Assembly: GCF_003219795.1 (NCBI RefSeq)
Contig: NZ_QJVC01000010.1
Span: forward strand, 1-64,000
Direction: 5' to 3'
Origin: Arthrobacter psychrolactophilus
GTDB lineage: Bacteria; Actinomycetota; Actinomycetes; Actinomycetales; Micrococcaceae
Length of the DNA: 64,000 nt
Shown: one piece after another, positions 1 through 8,321 of the stretch
Layout: each line of letters opens with the position of its first letter
How positions within the stretch are numbered: position 1 is the first letter of the stretch
Translations under genes and position numbers: made by a program
Notes under the pieces: model-generated
Seen by the model: only the letters and a program-made list of their open reading frames with translations
Databases searched by the model: none
Told to the model about the DNA's origin: nothing

Positions 1-158
1 ACCCCTCACCGTCTGGCGCGCAGAAACCCGACTCTACGCCGACAACTGCTTCCAAAACCCCACAGGAATCGGCTGCTGAATCCCCGCGCACGCAGCTCAT
101 ACAGCAGAAGCGCCGGGTTGCCCCGACGCTTCCGTGTCATTCGACAGACTATTTACTT

Positions 159-527
159 TTAGTGGGCTGCCATGCCTCCATGGTGCCCTTCTGCGTGCTG
201 ATGCATGCTCGGCTGCAGCGCCATGACTCCAGCGATAACTGCCACGCCGCCTGCAATCCACGATGTCCAGGACGCACCCATGAGGGATGTATACCCGGCA
301 AACCACGGTGAAAGCACCAGTACCGCGCCGAGAATCATCTGGACCCATTCAGCGACGGGTTGCCCTGGGCTCATCAGATTCCACACGCCTGTTGCCATCA
401 GCAGGACGCCGCATCCAATCATCATGACCATGGAGCTGTCCTGCTGCACGGTCCACAATGTCGACAGGGCGGCAAACATACCCGCAATCACAGCAACATA
501 GTCTTGCCAACGATTCCACTTCTTCAT
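159..527 (-). CDS. SPW-repeat integral membrane protein
   Basis: Protein of 122 residues with four hydrophobic segments (about residues 8-28, 33-50, 61-78 and 86-103). An SPW tripeptide at residues 73-75 and a degenerate SP in the first half (residues 53-54) match the two-repeat SPW family of small membrane proteins. The C-terminal 15 residues are rich in His, Gly and Met and could bind metal (inference). I place the start at ATG 527 because AAGGAGG lies 9 bases upstream; a TTG three codons further up has no better site. Function of the family is not established. It is the last gene before the bkd operon, on the same strand, with about 100 bases between them. Confidence 0.82.
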   Translation of the reverse strand: MKKWNRWQDYVAVIAGMFAALSTLWTVQQDSSMVMMIGCGVLLMATGVWNLMSPGQPVAEWVQMILGAVLVLSPWFAGYTSLMGASWTSWIAGGVAVIAGVMALQPSMHQHAEGHHGGMAAH

Positions 528-634
528 TGATAACAACCTCCTTAAAGGTGGCTCCCAACAGTGGGGGTCATCTATAAATATACGTCCGCGTTGGCATCGT
601 CACTAGGGGCTCAACATTGCATTCGTGCAGCATT

Positions 635-1933
635 TCACTGCAGCACCAGAGCCATCGCCGGATCCGACATGATCGCCCCGATATCCGCCAGGAAGCGGGA
701 GCCTTGTTCGCCGTCGACCAACCTGTGATCGAAGGACAAGCTCAGCGTCATGACCTGCCGCAACGCCACCTGTCCCTGATACTCCCACGGCGTCCTGCGC
801 ACGGCTCCGAGCGCCAGAATCCCGGCCTCGCCTGGGTTGAGAATCGGCGTCCCGGCATCGATCCCAAATACCCCGATGTTCGTGATCGAAAAAGTTCCGC
901 CCGCCAGATCCGCCGGAGGTGTCTTGCCCGAGCGCGCTGTCTCCGTGAGCTCGCCCAGCGCCGCCGCCAGCCCGCGAAGCCCCATATTTTGTGAGTCCTT
1001 AATATTGGGCACCAGCAGTCCCCTAGGCGTCGCGGCCGCAATCCCCAGATTCACGTACTTGAACGTCACGACCTCCTGCCGAGCCTCGTCCCAGTGCGAA
1101 TTCAGCGCCGGATAGCGCCCAATCGCCAGAATCACCGCCTTCGCCGCCAGCGTCAACGGGGTGATCTTGACGCCGGCAAATTCCTTCTGCGAGCGCAGCT
1201 TCTCCAAGAATTCCATGCCAGCGGTGACGTCGACGGTGAGGAATTCGGTGACATGCGGCGCCGTGAAGGCGCTCTCCACCATGGCCTGGGCCATAAATTT
1301 CCGCACCCCCTTGATCGGAGTCCGCTCTTCCCGCACCCCTGTTTCCGGTGCTTTCACCGGAATGGACGACGGCGTATCCCCCACCGCGCCCCTGTCTCCT
1401 TGAGTGGCGTTCCCGGCAAAGCTGAGGACATCTTGGCGCGTGATGATCCCTCGCTCCCCCGAGCCACTGAGGATTTCAAGATCAATCCCCAGATCGTGGG
1501 CGAGTTTGCGCACGGGAGGTGTGGACCTTGGTCGCTCTGCCTGGACCTGTACCTGGCCCGAGGCGGATGGTTCCGCTGGCACTGGCGTGAGTGCCGCCGT
1601 CGTGCGTTGCCTGCGAACGGGGGCCGACGACGATTCCGGATCGGCCCCATAACCCACGAGGGTGGGGACGCGAACGGCTGCGGCTTCCCCCTCATCGGCC
1701 ACGTCGAAGGCAATGATGACCTCACCGACCTCGACGACCGTGCCGGGTGCATGGGTAATGGCGGTGACGACGCCGCTGTAGGGAGACGGTAATTCCACGA
1801 CGGCCTTAGCCGTTTCCACTTCGCCAATGATCTGGTTGAGCTCGACTGTGTCGCCGACAGCTACCTGCCAGCTGACAATCTCGGACTCCGTGAGGCCCTC
1901 ACCCAAATCGGGGAGCTTAAATTCTGCAAGCAT
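635..1933 (-). CDS. bkdC: Dihydrolipoamide acyltransferase, E2 of branched-chain 2-oxoacid dehydrogenase
   Basis: E2 core of a 2-oxoacid dehydrogenase complex; it transfers the acyl group from E1 through lipoyl-lysine to CoA in the cytoplasm. The 432 residues show one lipoyl domain (about 1-80, lipoyl Lys43 in ETAKAV), a linker, a peripheral subunit-binding domain (about 137-171) and the catalytic acyltransferase domain ending in DHRLVDG at 402-408, with the catalytic His at 403. It is the last gene of a three-gene operon, starting 2 bases after the E1beta stop, with GGAAG inside the E1beta end as ribosome site. Separate E1alpha and E1beta genes favour a branched-chain complex over pyruvate dehydrogenase, because actinobacteria normally use AceE for pyruvate; acetoin dehydrogenase is the alternative. 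No E3 gene is in the operon. Confidence 0.93.
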   Translation of the reverse strand: MLAEFKLPDLGEGLTESEIVSWQVAVGDTVELNQIIGEVETAKAVVELPSPYSGVVTAITHAPGTVVEVGEVIIAFDVADEGEAAAVRVPTLVGYGADPESSSAPVRRQRTTAALTPVPAEPSASGQVQVQAERPRSTPPVRKLAHDLGIDLEILSGSGERGIITRQDVLSFAGNATQGDRGAVGDTPSSIPVKAPETGVREERTPIKGVRKFMAQAMVESAFTAPHVTEFLTVDVTAGMEFLEKLRSQKEFAGVKITPLTLAAKAVILAIGRYPALNSHWDEARQEVVTFKYVNLGIAAATPRGLLVPNIKDSQNMGLRGLAAALGELTETARSGKTPPADLAGGTFSITNIGVFGIDAGTPILNPGEAGILALGAVRRTPWEYQGQVALRQVMTLSLSFDHRLVDGEQGSRFLADIGAIMSDPAMALVLQ

Positions 1934-1935
1934 GC

Positions 1936-2943
1936 CTAGTCTTCCATTCCAGAGTGCGAGTTAGGGCGCCCCAAGGCGCGGTCGACGCCGTCGAGTATCC
2001 TGTCCAAATCAGGCAGGTGATGCTTCTCCACCTTGGAGGGCGGATAGGGAATGTCAAAGCCGGTGACGCGGACCGGCGCTACCTCGAGGTAGTTAAAGCA
2101 GCGCTCGGTGATCGTGGCGGCAATTTCGGCGCCAAGTCCCAGGGTTTGACCTGCCTCGTGGCTGATCACGAGGCGGCCCGTGCGCCTAACCGATTCCATG
2201 ACGGGGAGGTAATCGATGGGTGAGAGCGAGCGCAGGTCAATGACCTCGATCGAGATACCCTCTGCCGCTGCTGCGCTGGCCGCGTCGAGGGCGGTCCGAA
2301 CGAGCGGGCCATAGCTGACTAGGGTGACATCCGTTCCGGCAGCAACCACACGAGCAGCACCCATAAGCGGGGCCGTCGAGAGCGGGGCATCGAGCATGAC
2401 CTCATCTTTGGCGTGGTAGCGGCGCTTGGGCTCGAAGTAAAGGACGGGGTCATCGCTGGCGATCGCCTGGCGCAGCATGGTGTAGGCGTCCTGCGGATTG
2501 GAGGGACTGATGACGCGCAGACCCGAGGTGTGCACAAAGTACGCCTCCGGTGACTCGGAGTGGTGCTCGGGAGAACCGATGCCACCACCAAAGGGAACCC
2601 TGATGGTGAGCGGCATGCGAACGGCCCCCCGAGTGCGGGCATGGAGCTTCGCCACCTGGGAGACGATCTGGTCAAAGCCCGGATAGATGAAGCCGTCGAA
2701 CTGAATCTCGCAGACGGGTCGGAAGCCCCGATAAGCGAGCCCCACGGCGGTGCCGATGATGGCAGATTCAGCCAGCGGCGTATCGATCACCCGGTGCGAT
2801 CCGAAGTCCTTCATGAGACCGTCGGTAACGCGGAAAACGCCACCCAAGGTCCCAATATCCTCGCCCAACAAGACGACTTTGGGGTCATCTTCTAGTGCAC
2901 GGCGCAGACCGGCGTTGATTGCTTGGGTCAGGCTCAGCTTCAT
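1936..2943 (-). CDS. bkdB: 2-oxoacid dehydrogenase E1 beta subunit
   Basis: Beta chain (335 residues) of the thiamine-diphosphate-dependent E1 heterotetramer that decarboxylates branched-chain 2-oxoacids. The N-terminal pyrimidine-binding domain carries the family blocks LGEDIGTLGGVFRVTDGL and PLAESAIIGTAVGLA, and the C-terminal transketolase-like domain contains RSLSPID and SHEAGQTLGLG. Length is typical. The start ATG overlaps the stop of the E1alpha gene by four bases (ATGA), and the E2 gene begins 2 bases after its stop, so the three subunits are translationally coupled. Confidence 0.94.
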   Translation of the reverse strand: MKLSLTQAINAGLRRALEDDPKVVLLGEDIGTLGGVFRVTDGLMKDFGSHRVIDTPLAESAIIGTAVGLAYRGFRPVCEIQFDGFIYPGFDQIVSQVAKLHARTRGAVRMPLTIRVPFGGGIGSPEHHSESPEAYFVHTSGLRVISPSNPQDAYTMLRQAIASDDPVLYFEPKRRYHAKDEVMLDAPLSTAPLMGAARVVAAGTDVTLVSYGPLVRTALDAASAAAAEGISIEVIDLRSLSPIDYLPVMESVRRTGRLVISHEAGQTLGLGAEIAATITERCFNYLEVAPVRVTGFDIPYPPSKVEKHHLPDLDRILDGVDRALGRPNSHSGMED

Positions 2944-4073
2944 GATGCTCCTCCTTGTGCCGCCGGGCTGCTTCCCTCGAAGAGCGATAGATACGCCAGG
3001 TAGTGATCGCGCTGACGCGCCAGAATCGGATGGTCGTCAACGTAGACGTGCTCAAACACGCTCAGGGGTTCCGGATCCGGGAAGTTGATACACGCTGCCC
3101 GAAGCTCGGCGGCCACAGCGTCAGCCTTCGCCGCCATGGCTGACTCGGCCTCGTCGTCGAGCTTTCCTGCATTAGTTAGGAAGGTGCGCATGCGCGTCAG
3201 TGGATCCTTGGCACCCCATTCCTCCAATTCGGTGACGCCACGATAGCGCGTGGGGTCATCGGCCGTGGTGTGCGCGCCCATGCGGTAGGTGACGGCCTCG
3301 ATGAAGCTCGGGCCACCACCGGTGCGGGCCCGATGGGCGGCCCAGCGCGTCGCGGCAAGCACGGCCAGGACGTCGTTGCCGTCCACCTGCAGGCTCGGAA
3401 TGCCATAGCCCGGGGCTCGCCCGGCGAGGGGAACATGCGATTGCAGGCCCACCGGTTCGGAAATGGCCCAGTGATTGTTCTGGCAAAAGAAGACGACAGG
3501 AGCCTGGAAGCTTGCGGCGAAGACCATGGCCTCATGGACATCGCCCTGGCTCGTGGCGCCGTCGCCAAAGTAGGCCAGCGACAGGGATTCCTTGCCGTCT
3601 AGCACTAGCCCCATGGCATATCCGGTGGCGTGCAGCGTTTGAGAACCAATGATGATCTGCGGTGTGGCCATATTGAGCTCATATGGATCCCAGCCGCTAT
3701 TGCTCACCCCGCGCCACACGCCCAAGACACTTCCCATGGAGGCGCCGCGGCAATAAGCCACACCGTTCTCCCGGTAGGTGGGGAAAATGAAATCGTCGTG
3801 CTCTAGCGCGCGAACGGATCCGATCTGTGAAGCTTCCTGCCCCAGCAGCGGCGGCCAGAGGGCAAGTTGTCCCTGACGCTGCAGGGCGGTGGCCTCGGCA
3901 TCGATGCGGCGGACGATGAGCATATCTTCATATAAATTCCGGAGCGTTTGATCGTCGAGATCGCTCACAAATTCGTCTAGCAGCTCATCGGCGACCCGGG
4001 TTCCGGATGCCGTAACGAGCTGATGAAGGGGCATGGCGGAGTGAGCCATAGGGTCTTGGCGTGAGTGGGTCAA
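2940..4073 (-). CDS. bkdA: 2-oxoacid dehydrogenase E1 alpha subunit
   Basis: Alpha chain (377 residues) of the E1 component. The thiamine-diphosphate motif is clear: GDGATSQGD followed about 20 residues later by CQNN, plus the YRENG and RMGAHTTADDPTRYR blocks typical of branched-chain E1alpha. I accept the TTG start at 4073 because GGGAGG lies 8 bases upstream; in-frame ATG codons 8 and 13 residues later have no comparable site. It heads the bkd operon and is divergent from an Lrp/AsnC-type regulator across 142 bases, the classic arrangement for regulation of branched-chain amino acid catabolism (inference from context). Confidence 0.94.
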   Translation of the reverse strand: MTHSRQDPMAHSAMPLHQLVTASGTRVADELLDEFVSDLDDQTLRNLYEDMLIVRRIDAEATALQRQGQLALWPPLLGQEASQIGSVRALEHDDFIFPTYRENGVAYCRGASMGSVLGVWRGVSNSGWDPYELNMATPQIIIGSQTLHATGYAMGLVLDGKESLSLAYFGDGATSQGDVHEAMVFAASFQAPVVFFCQNNHWAISEPVGLQSHVPLAGRAPGYGIPSLQVDGNDVLAVLAATRWAAHRARTGGGPSFIEAVTYRMGAHTTADDPTRYRGVTELEEWGAKDPLTRMRTFLTNAGKLDDEAESAMAAKADAVAAELRAACINFPDPEPLSVFEHVYVDDHPILARQRDHYLAYLSLFEGSSPAAQGGAS

Positions 4074-4202
4074 GATGTTCGCCTCCCAGCAGGGTAATGC
4101 GGATGGTTCCTATGAATGTGACCCTACTCACACCAGTCATTCGGCGCAATCACCTGCAAATAAACTAATCAATTTGCCCTGTGGGGAATGATTTGACCGT
4201 GC

Positions 4203-4208
4203 TAGTCT
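4203..4208 (+). promoter_or_regulatory. -10 hexamer of a leaderless promoter for the Lrp/AsnC gene
   Basis: TAGTCT followed by exactly seven bases and the ATG at 4216. With no Shine-Dalgarno sequence, this spacing puts the transcript start at or next to the ATG. Confidence 0.6.
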
Positions 4209-4215
4209 GCGCATT

Positions 4216-4686
4216 ATGCCTACTTTTGACGGAACCGACGCCCGCATCCTGCTCGCCTTGATTAAGGATTCCCGGCAAACCGTTGTGGCCATGGCCGAAC
4301 GCCTGGGCTTATCCCGCAATACCGTTCAGGCCAGGATGGCCGCCCTCGAGAAGCGCGAGGTCTTCCTGAACTTTGATCACCGGGTCAATACGGCGGCACT
4401 CGGTTACCCCTTGACGGCCTTTATCTCCGTCCACGTTCAACAGCAAAAACTCCAACAACTAGGCACGGCGCTTGCCGCCATTCCAGAAGTTGTGGAGGCT
4501 CATGGGCTCAGCGGGCGTGCCGACTTACTGGTCCGAGTGGTTTCCAAGGGTGCCGAGGATCTCTTTCGTGTCAACGGCAAGATCCTGGCCTGCGAGGGTG
4601 TGGAGCGCACCGAAACCTCGCTGGCCATGAACGAGTTGGTTCCATTTCGCCTCACTCCGCTCCTTGAACGGGAACTGGATAAATAG
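4216..4686 (+). CDS. Lrp/AsnC-family transcriptional regulator (BkdR-like)
   Basis: Protein of 156 residues with an N-terminal winged helix-turn-helix (about 5-50, recognition helix near LSRNTVQARMAAL) and a C-terminal RAM effector domain (about 65-145), as in feast/famine regulators that bind amino acids. It is transcribed divergently from the bkdABC operon, so control of that operon in response to branched-chain amino acids or keto acids is likely (inference). There is no ribosome site before the ATG; a TAGTCT -10 element seven bases upstream indicates a leaderless message. Confidence 0.88.
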   Translation: MPTFDGTDARILLALIKDSRQTVVAMAERLGLSRNTVQARMAALEKREVFLNFDHRVNTAALGYPLTAFISVHVQQQKLQQLGTALAAIPEVVEAHGLSGRADLLVRVVSKGAEDLFRVNGKILACEGVERTETSLAMNELVPFRLTPLLERELDK

Positions 4687-4809
4687 TTAGTCCAACACCC
4701 AATCCAGAAGCCCAGCCGGCTCCGAAGCACTGTCATGGGTTCACATCGAACCCTGTCAGGACACGACGAAGGGGATCATTATTCGTCGTCAGGAAAAGGA
4801 CTAGTCATC

Positions 4810-5214
4810 ATGCGCACTTCACCAAATAGATTGCTTGCCACCGTTTTCGGCGCTGTTTACCTCTTGGTTGGCATCGTGGGATTCTTCGTCACCAGTGGGA
4901 TCGGCTTCTTCGCTACCGAGGGCCGGAACTTGATCATTTTTGAGGTCAACCCACTGCACAACATCATTCACCTTGCCATCGGCGCAGCACTATTGACGGC
5001 TGGCTTGTCCTCGGTGGCAGCTGCCAAGACCATGAACTCCACCGTGGGTTCGGTTTACCTGCTCGTGGGAATCGTGGGGCTGTTCCTACCCGGGACATCG
5101 TTGAACATCATCGCCTTGAACGGCGCTGATAACGTACTGCACCTTGGCAGCGCGTTGGTTCTGCTGGCAGTGGGTCTCTCTCAGGACCGCGCCGTAGCCG
5201 CTCGAACTATCTGA
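4810..5214 (+). CDS. DUF4383 membrane protein
   Basis: Small polytopic membrane protein of 134 residues with four hydrophobic helices arranged as two similar halves: each has AVYLLVGIVGFF or SVYLLVGIVGLF followed by a segment with N..HN..HL or N.LHLGSALVLL. This is the layout of the DUF4383 family, which has no assigned function. The ATG at 4810 is preceded by AGGAAAAGGA; an upstream in-frame ATG at 4735 lacks a site. The next gene starts 2 bases after its stop, so the two probably form an operon. Confidence 0.85.
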   Translation: MRTSPNRLLATVFGAVYLLVGIVGFFVTSGIGFFATEGRNLIIFEVNPLHNIIHLAIGAALLTAGLSSVAAAKTMNSTVGSVYLLVGIVGLFLPGTSLNIIALNGADNVLHLGSALVLLAVGLSQDRAVAARTI

Positions 5215-5216
5215 TC

Positions 5217-5966
5217 ATGACAAGCGCCCAGCACACGGGAGCCCCGTCCCTTAACGGACGGGGATCTTCCAAGTTTGCAACCACGAGTACGAAATCAGTG
5301 GAGCGCATGAGCCAAACCGGAACCCAGTTGTCTTCGCTGTACATAAGTTTGGCTCTGCTGGGCATCGCTGCCTTGGCGAGCGCCGCCACATCGAGTTTGC
5401 TCCCCGGACTAAGCGGCGATATGACAGTTCTCGCAAGCGCCGCAGAAACCACAAGCTGGATCTTCGCCGCTTCTTCATGGGCTGCAGGAATTCTCTCGGG
5501 TGTCTACTGTTTGGCCTCGCTTGCCTACGCATTTGTGTCGTTCCGGAGAGGAGCCCTACCGAACACCGCAACACTTCGGCTGGTAGTTGGCTTGGCAGCT
5601 GGCGTGCACCTAGCTGGTTTACTGGAGGGCCTGTGGCGCGCTCCATCGTCGACGCGAACCTTCGATGTCACCTTGGCCTCACTGGTGATCCTGGAACTGT
5701 CAGTGATAGCCGTTCTTGGTTGGCGCAAGAACTCTGAGCTGCGGGTGAGTCGGTCCATCAAGGTTCACAAGGAGCATTCTGCCATGGCCGTAGTTGGCAC
5801 CCTATTTGTGGCCGCGATTCTTGTTGCCACGATCACCACGGTGGGCATGGCAGCATCTACGGCAGGGGAACTTGCGGTGCCGCACTCCGGACACACGGGC
5901 ACAGAAAACGGTCCCGCCGTTCCTAGCAATATAGAGCAATTGAAAAACCAAGGCCACCACCACTAG
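5217..5966 (+). CDS. Five-helix membrane protein of unknown function
   Basis: I do not recognise the family. The 249-residue product has a polar N-terminus of about 40 residues, hydrophobic segments near 41-60, 78-105, 120-140, 150-170 and 190-213, and a polar tail that begins with HSGHTG and ends in three His residues, which suggests a metal-binding extracytoplasmic end (inference). It follows the DUF4383 gene by 2 bases and ends just before a strong terminator, so it is probably cotranscribed. The start is uncertain: ATG 5217 has no ribosome site; ATG 5307, after GGAG, would remove the first 30 residues but keep all the helices. Confidence 0.6.
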   Translation: MTSAQHTGAPSLNGRGSSKFATTSTKSVERMSQTGTQLSSLYISLALLGIAALASAATSSLLPGLSGDMTVLASAAETTSWIFAASSWAAGILSGVYCLASLAYAFVSFRRGALPNTATLRLVVGLAAGVHLAGLLEGLWRAPSSTRTFDVTLASLVILELSVIAVLGWRKNSELRVSRSIKVHKEHSAMAVVGTLFVAAILVATITTVGMAASTAGELAVPHSGHTGTENGPAVPSNIEQLKNQGHHH

Positions 5967-5995
5967 GGCGGAAGCCTCCACGGTGCTGGCAGATA

Positions 5996-6042
5996 GAAGG
6001 CCCTGTTCCTGCGCGTCAGCGCAAGGACAGGGCCTTCTTGTC
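5996..6042 (+). terminator. Rho-independent terminator
   Basis: Stem GAAGGCCCTGT-TCCT paired with AGG-ACAGGGCCTTC (one bulged T), with an inner GCGC/GCGC helix, followed by TTGTCT. It closes the DUF4383 operon. Confidence 0.75.
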
Positions 6043-6117
6043 TCAAAGAGTACGACGGCGCCTCCCACCATGGTTGGCGGGCTAGGCCGGCGTGGGTGGG
6101 ACCCACAGCTGCGAGGA

Positions 6118-6155
6118 GCCCCGAGGGGAGACGCGCCAGCGGATCCCCTCGGGGC
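6118..6155 (-). terminator. Hairpin downstream of actP
   Basis: Perfect 12-base arms GCCCCGAGGGGA / TCCCCTCGGGGC with a 14-base loop, starting six bases after the actP stop. There is no T-run, so it is either a weak terminator or a 3' stabilising hairpin. Confidence 0.55.
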
Positions 6156-6161
6156 CCGGGA

Positions 6162-7814
6162 CTAGTGGTCCACTGCTTTCTCTGCACCAATGCCGGTCAG
6201 GGATCGAACGTCCATCTCGGCCTGGATCCGCGGATCCTCGGTGTTCTTATCGAGCACGGTACCCAACCAGCCAAGGAAGAAGGCCAGGGGGATGGAGACG
6301 ATGCCGGGGTTAGCCAGCGGGAACCAGGAGAAGTCGACGCCGGGGATCATGGCTTTGGCGTTGCCAGAGACGACCGGCGAGAAGCTGATCAGCAAGATGG
6401 CCGAGGCCAATCCGCCGTACATGCTCCAGAGCGCGCCCTGAGTAGTGAACTTCTTCCAGAACAGCGAGTAGACGATCGTGGGAAGGTTGGCTGACGCGGC
6501 GACGGCGAAGGCCAGGGCGACAAGGAAGGCGATGTTCTGACCGTTGGCCAGGATACCGCCGCCGATTGCGACAACGCCGATGACGATCACGGTGCGACGA
6601 GCAACCTTGACTTCCATCTCCGGCTTGGGTTCGCCCTTGACGATGACGTTGGAGTAGATGTCGTGGGCGAAGGACGCTGCGGCGGTGATGGTCAGGCCTG
6701 CCACAACGGCCAGGATCGTGGCGAAGGCTACGGCGGAGATGAAGCCCAGGAGTACCGGTCCGCCGATCACGAAGGCCAGCAAGGGGGCCGCCGAATTCAC
6801 GCCACCCGGAGCGGCAAGGATGGTTTCCTTACCGATGAGTGCGCCTGCGCCGTAACCGAGAACCAGGGTGAAGACGTAGAAGCCACCAATGAGCCAGATA
6901 GCCCACACCACTGACTTACGAGCTTCCTTGGCCGTGGGGACGGTGTAGAAACGCATGAGCACGTGGGGCAGAGCCGCGGTGCCAAGGACCAGGGCAATAG
7001 CCAAGGAAATGAAGTCCAACGGAGCCTTGCCGTACTGGGCGCCCGGGTTCAAGAGCGCCTCGCCCACGCCGCCTTCATTGATGGAGGTCTGAACGGCCGC
7101 ATCCATGAGGGTTGAGAGGTTGAAGCCGTGCAGGGCCAGCACAATGATCGTCATGATCGCCGCACCGGTGATCAGCAGGAACGCCTTGATGATCTGAACC
7201 CACGTGGTGCCCTTCATGCCACCGATGAGTACATAGACAATCATCAAGACTCCGACGACGGCAATGACCACGTTCTGTCCGGCCTTGTTGGAGCTATCCA
7301 AGCCCAGGAGCAAGGAGACGAGACCACCGGCACCGGCCATCTGGGCCAGCAGGTAGAAGAAGCAGACCACCAGTGTCGTGGTGGCCGCGGCAATACGCAC
7401 GGGGCGCTGCTGCAGACGGAAGGACAGCACATCGGCCATGGTGAACTTACCGGTGTTGCGCAACAGCTCGGCCACGAGCAGGAGGGCAACAAGCCAGGCG
7501 ACCAGGAAGCCGATGGAGTACAGGAAGCCGTCGTAACCATTGACGGCGATGGCTCCGGTAATGCCCAAGAAGGAAGCTGCGGAGAGGTAGTCACCGGCGA
7601 TGGCGGTACCGTTCTGGCCGCCGGAGAAGGATCGGCCGGCAGCGTAGTAATCATCTGCCGACTTGTTGCCGCGACTGGCCCGGAAGACCACAATCATGGT
7701 GATCGCCACGAAGCCGACGAAGATCAAAATGTTAATCCACGAATGCTCCTTGGTTTGCTCGCTCAGCGTCGTTGCGAGCGGTGCAAGCTGGTGGAGTGCA
7801 GAGGGAAGGCTCAT
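6162..7814 (-). CDS. actP: Sodium:solute (acetate/monocarboxylate) symporter
   Basis: Inner-membrane permease of the solute:sodium symporter family, ActP/MctC subgroup, 550 residues with about 13 hydrophobic helices. Diagnostic stretches include DDYYAAGRSFSGGQNG near residue 55, GDYLSAASFLGI, ALPHVLMRFYTVP and ALAFAVAASANLP. Members take up acetate, propionate or pyruvate with sodium or protons. It follows a DUF485 small subunit by 3 bases on the same strand, the usual yjcH-actP pairing. The neighbouring divergent LytS/LytTR system and a second symporter module suggest regulation by a monocarboxylate signal (inference). Confidence 0.9.
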   Translation of the reverse strand: MSLPSALHQLAPLATTLSEQTKEHSWINILIFVGFVAITMIVVFRASRGNKSADDYYAAGRSFSGGQNGTAIAGDYLSAASFLGITGAIAVNGYDGFLYSIGFLVAWLVALLLVAELLRNTGKFTMADVLSFRLQQRPVRIAAATTTLVVCFFYLLAQMAGAGGLVSLLLGLDSSNKAGQNVVIAVVGVLMIVYVLIGGMKGTTWVQIIKAFLLITGAAIMTIIVLALHGFNLSTLMDAAVQTSINEGGVGEALLNPGAQYGKAPLDFISLAIALVLGTAALPHVLMRFYTVPTAKEARKSVVWAIWLIGGFYVFTLVLGYGAGALIGKETILAAPGGVNSAAPLLAFVIGGPVLLGFISAVAFATILAVVAGLTITAAASFAHDIYSNVIVKGEPKPEMEVKVARRTVIVIGVVAIGGGILANGQNIAFLVALAFAVAASANLPTIVYSLFWKKFTTQGALWSMYGGLASAILLISFSPVVSGNAKAMIPGVDFSWFPLANPGIVSIPLAFFLGWLGTVLDKNTEDPRIQAEMDVRSLTGIGAEKAVDH

Positions 7815-7817
7815 GGT

Positions 7818-8186
7818 TTAAACCTCTTCCTTGTTCATGTCGGCTTCTTCGATCTGCTGTTCCAAGCGCTGGCGGATGACTGCCGCCTGCGGATCGAGCT
7901 TCCGGTTTGCGTAGGTGACGTACCACGTGGTGATGCCGAAGGTGGAGACAAACTGCAACAGACCCAGGATCAGGCCAATGTTGATGTTGTCCCAGACCTT
8001 GATGGACATGAATTCATGGGCGTATGCGGCCAGTAAAACGTAGGCGAAGTACCAAACCATGAATCCGATGGCCACGGGGAAGACGAAACTGCGGTGAGAT
8101 CTCTTGAGCTTCTTGAACTCGGGTGAGTTCTGTTCGGCTATAAAGTCCACCGGATTCTCGTGACGTGCGTGGGCTGAATTACCCAT
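7818..8186 (-). CDS. DUF485 small membrane subunit (YjcH-like)
   Basis: Protein of 122 residues with two membrane helices (about 35-58 and 72-95) and a polar, partly coiled C-terminus; it matches the DUF485 family almost always encoded before acetate permeases. It lies directly upstream of the actP-like gene. Two adjacent ATG codons follow AAGGAGG; the first is only 1 base from it, the second 4, so I prefer the second (8186). A role as partner or assembly factor of the permease is inferred from conserved pairing, not shown. Confidence 0.85.
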   Translation of the reverse strand: MGNSAHARHENPVDFIAEQNSPEFKKLKRSHRSFVFPVAIGFMVWYFAYVLLAAYAHEFMSIKVWDNINIGLILGLLQFVSTFGITTWYVTYANRKLDPQAAVIRQRLEQQIEEADMNKEEV

Positions 8187-8308
8187 CATTCCTCCTTGAG
8201 TGATGTGATCCCTTTCACTATGAAGTGTTGTAGCTCACATTAAGCACGCTTGGCAGCCCTGCCGCGGTGAACGGCATGCAAGCTGCGCCGAATGGCACAT
8301 TCCCCCGC

Positions 8309-8314
8309 TAGTCT
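8309..8314 (+). promoter_or_regulatory. -10 hexamer of a leaderless promoter for the sensor kinase
   Basis: TAGTCT, seven bases (TGTCTCC), then ATG at 8322, the same spacing and hexamer as before the Lrp/AsnC gene. It supports ATG 8322 over the in-frame ATG at 8292. Confidence 0.6.
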
Positions 8315-8321
8315 TGTCTCC

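Noticed and set aside
1-79. Open plus-strand frame ending TGA at 77-79 (PLTVWRAETRLYADN...)
   Set aside because: It could be the C-terminal tail of a gene cut by the window edge, but two other frames are also open here and nothing in the 25 residues is recognisable.
7128-8036. 302-residue antisense ORF across actP and the DUF485 gene
   Set aside because: Gln/His/Asp/Gly-rich composition typical of the antisense of a membrane protein gene; the opposite strand encodes clear families.
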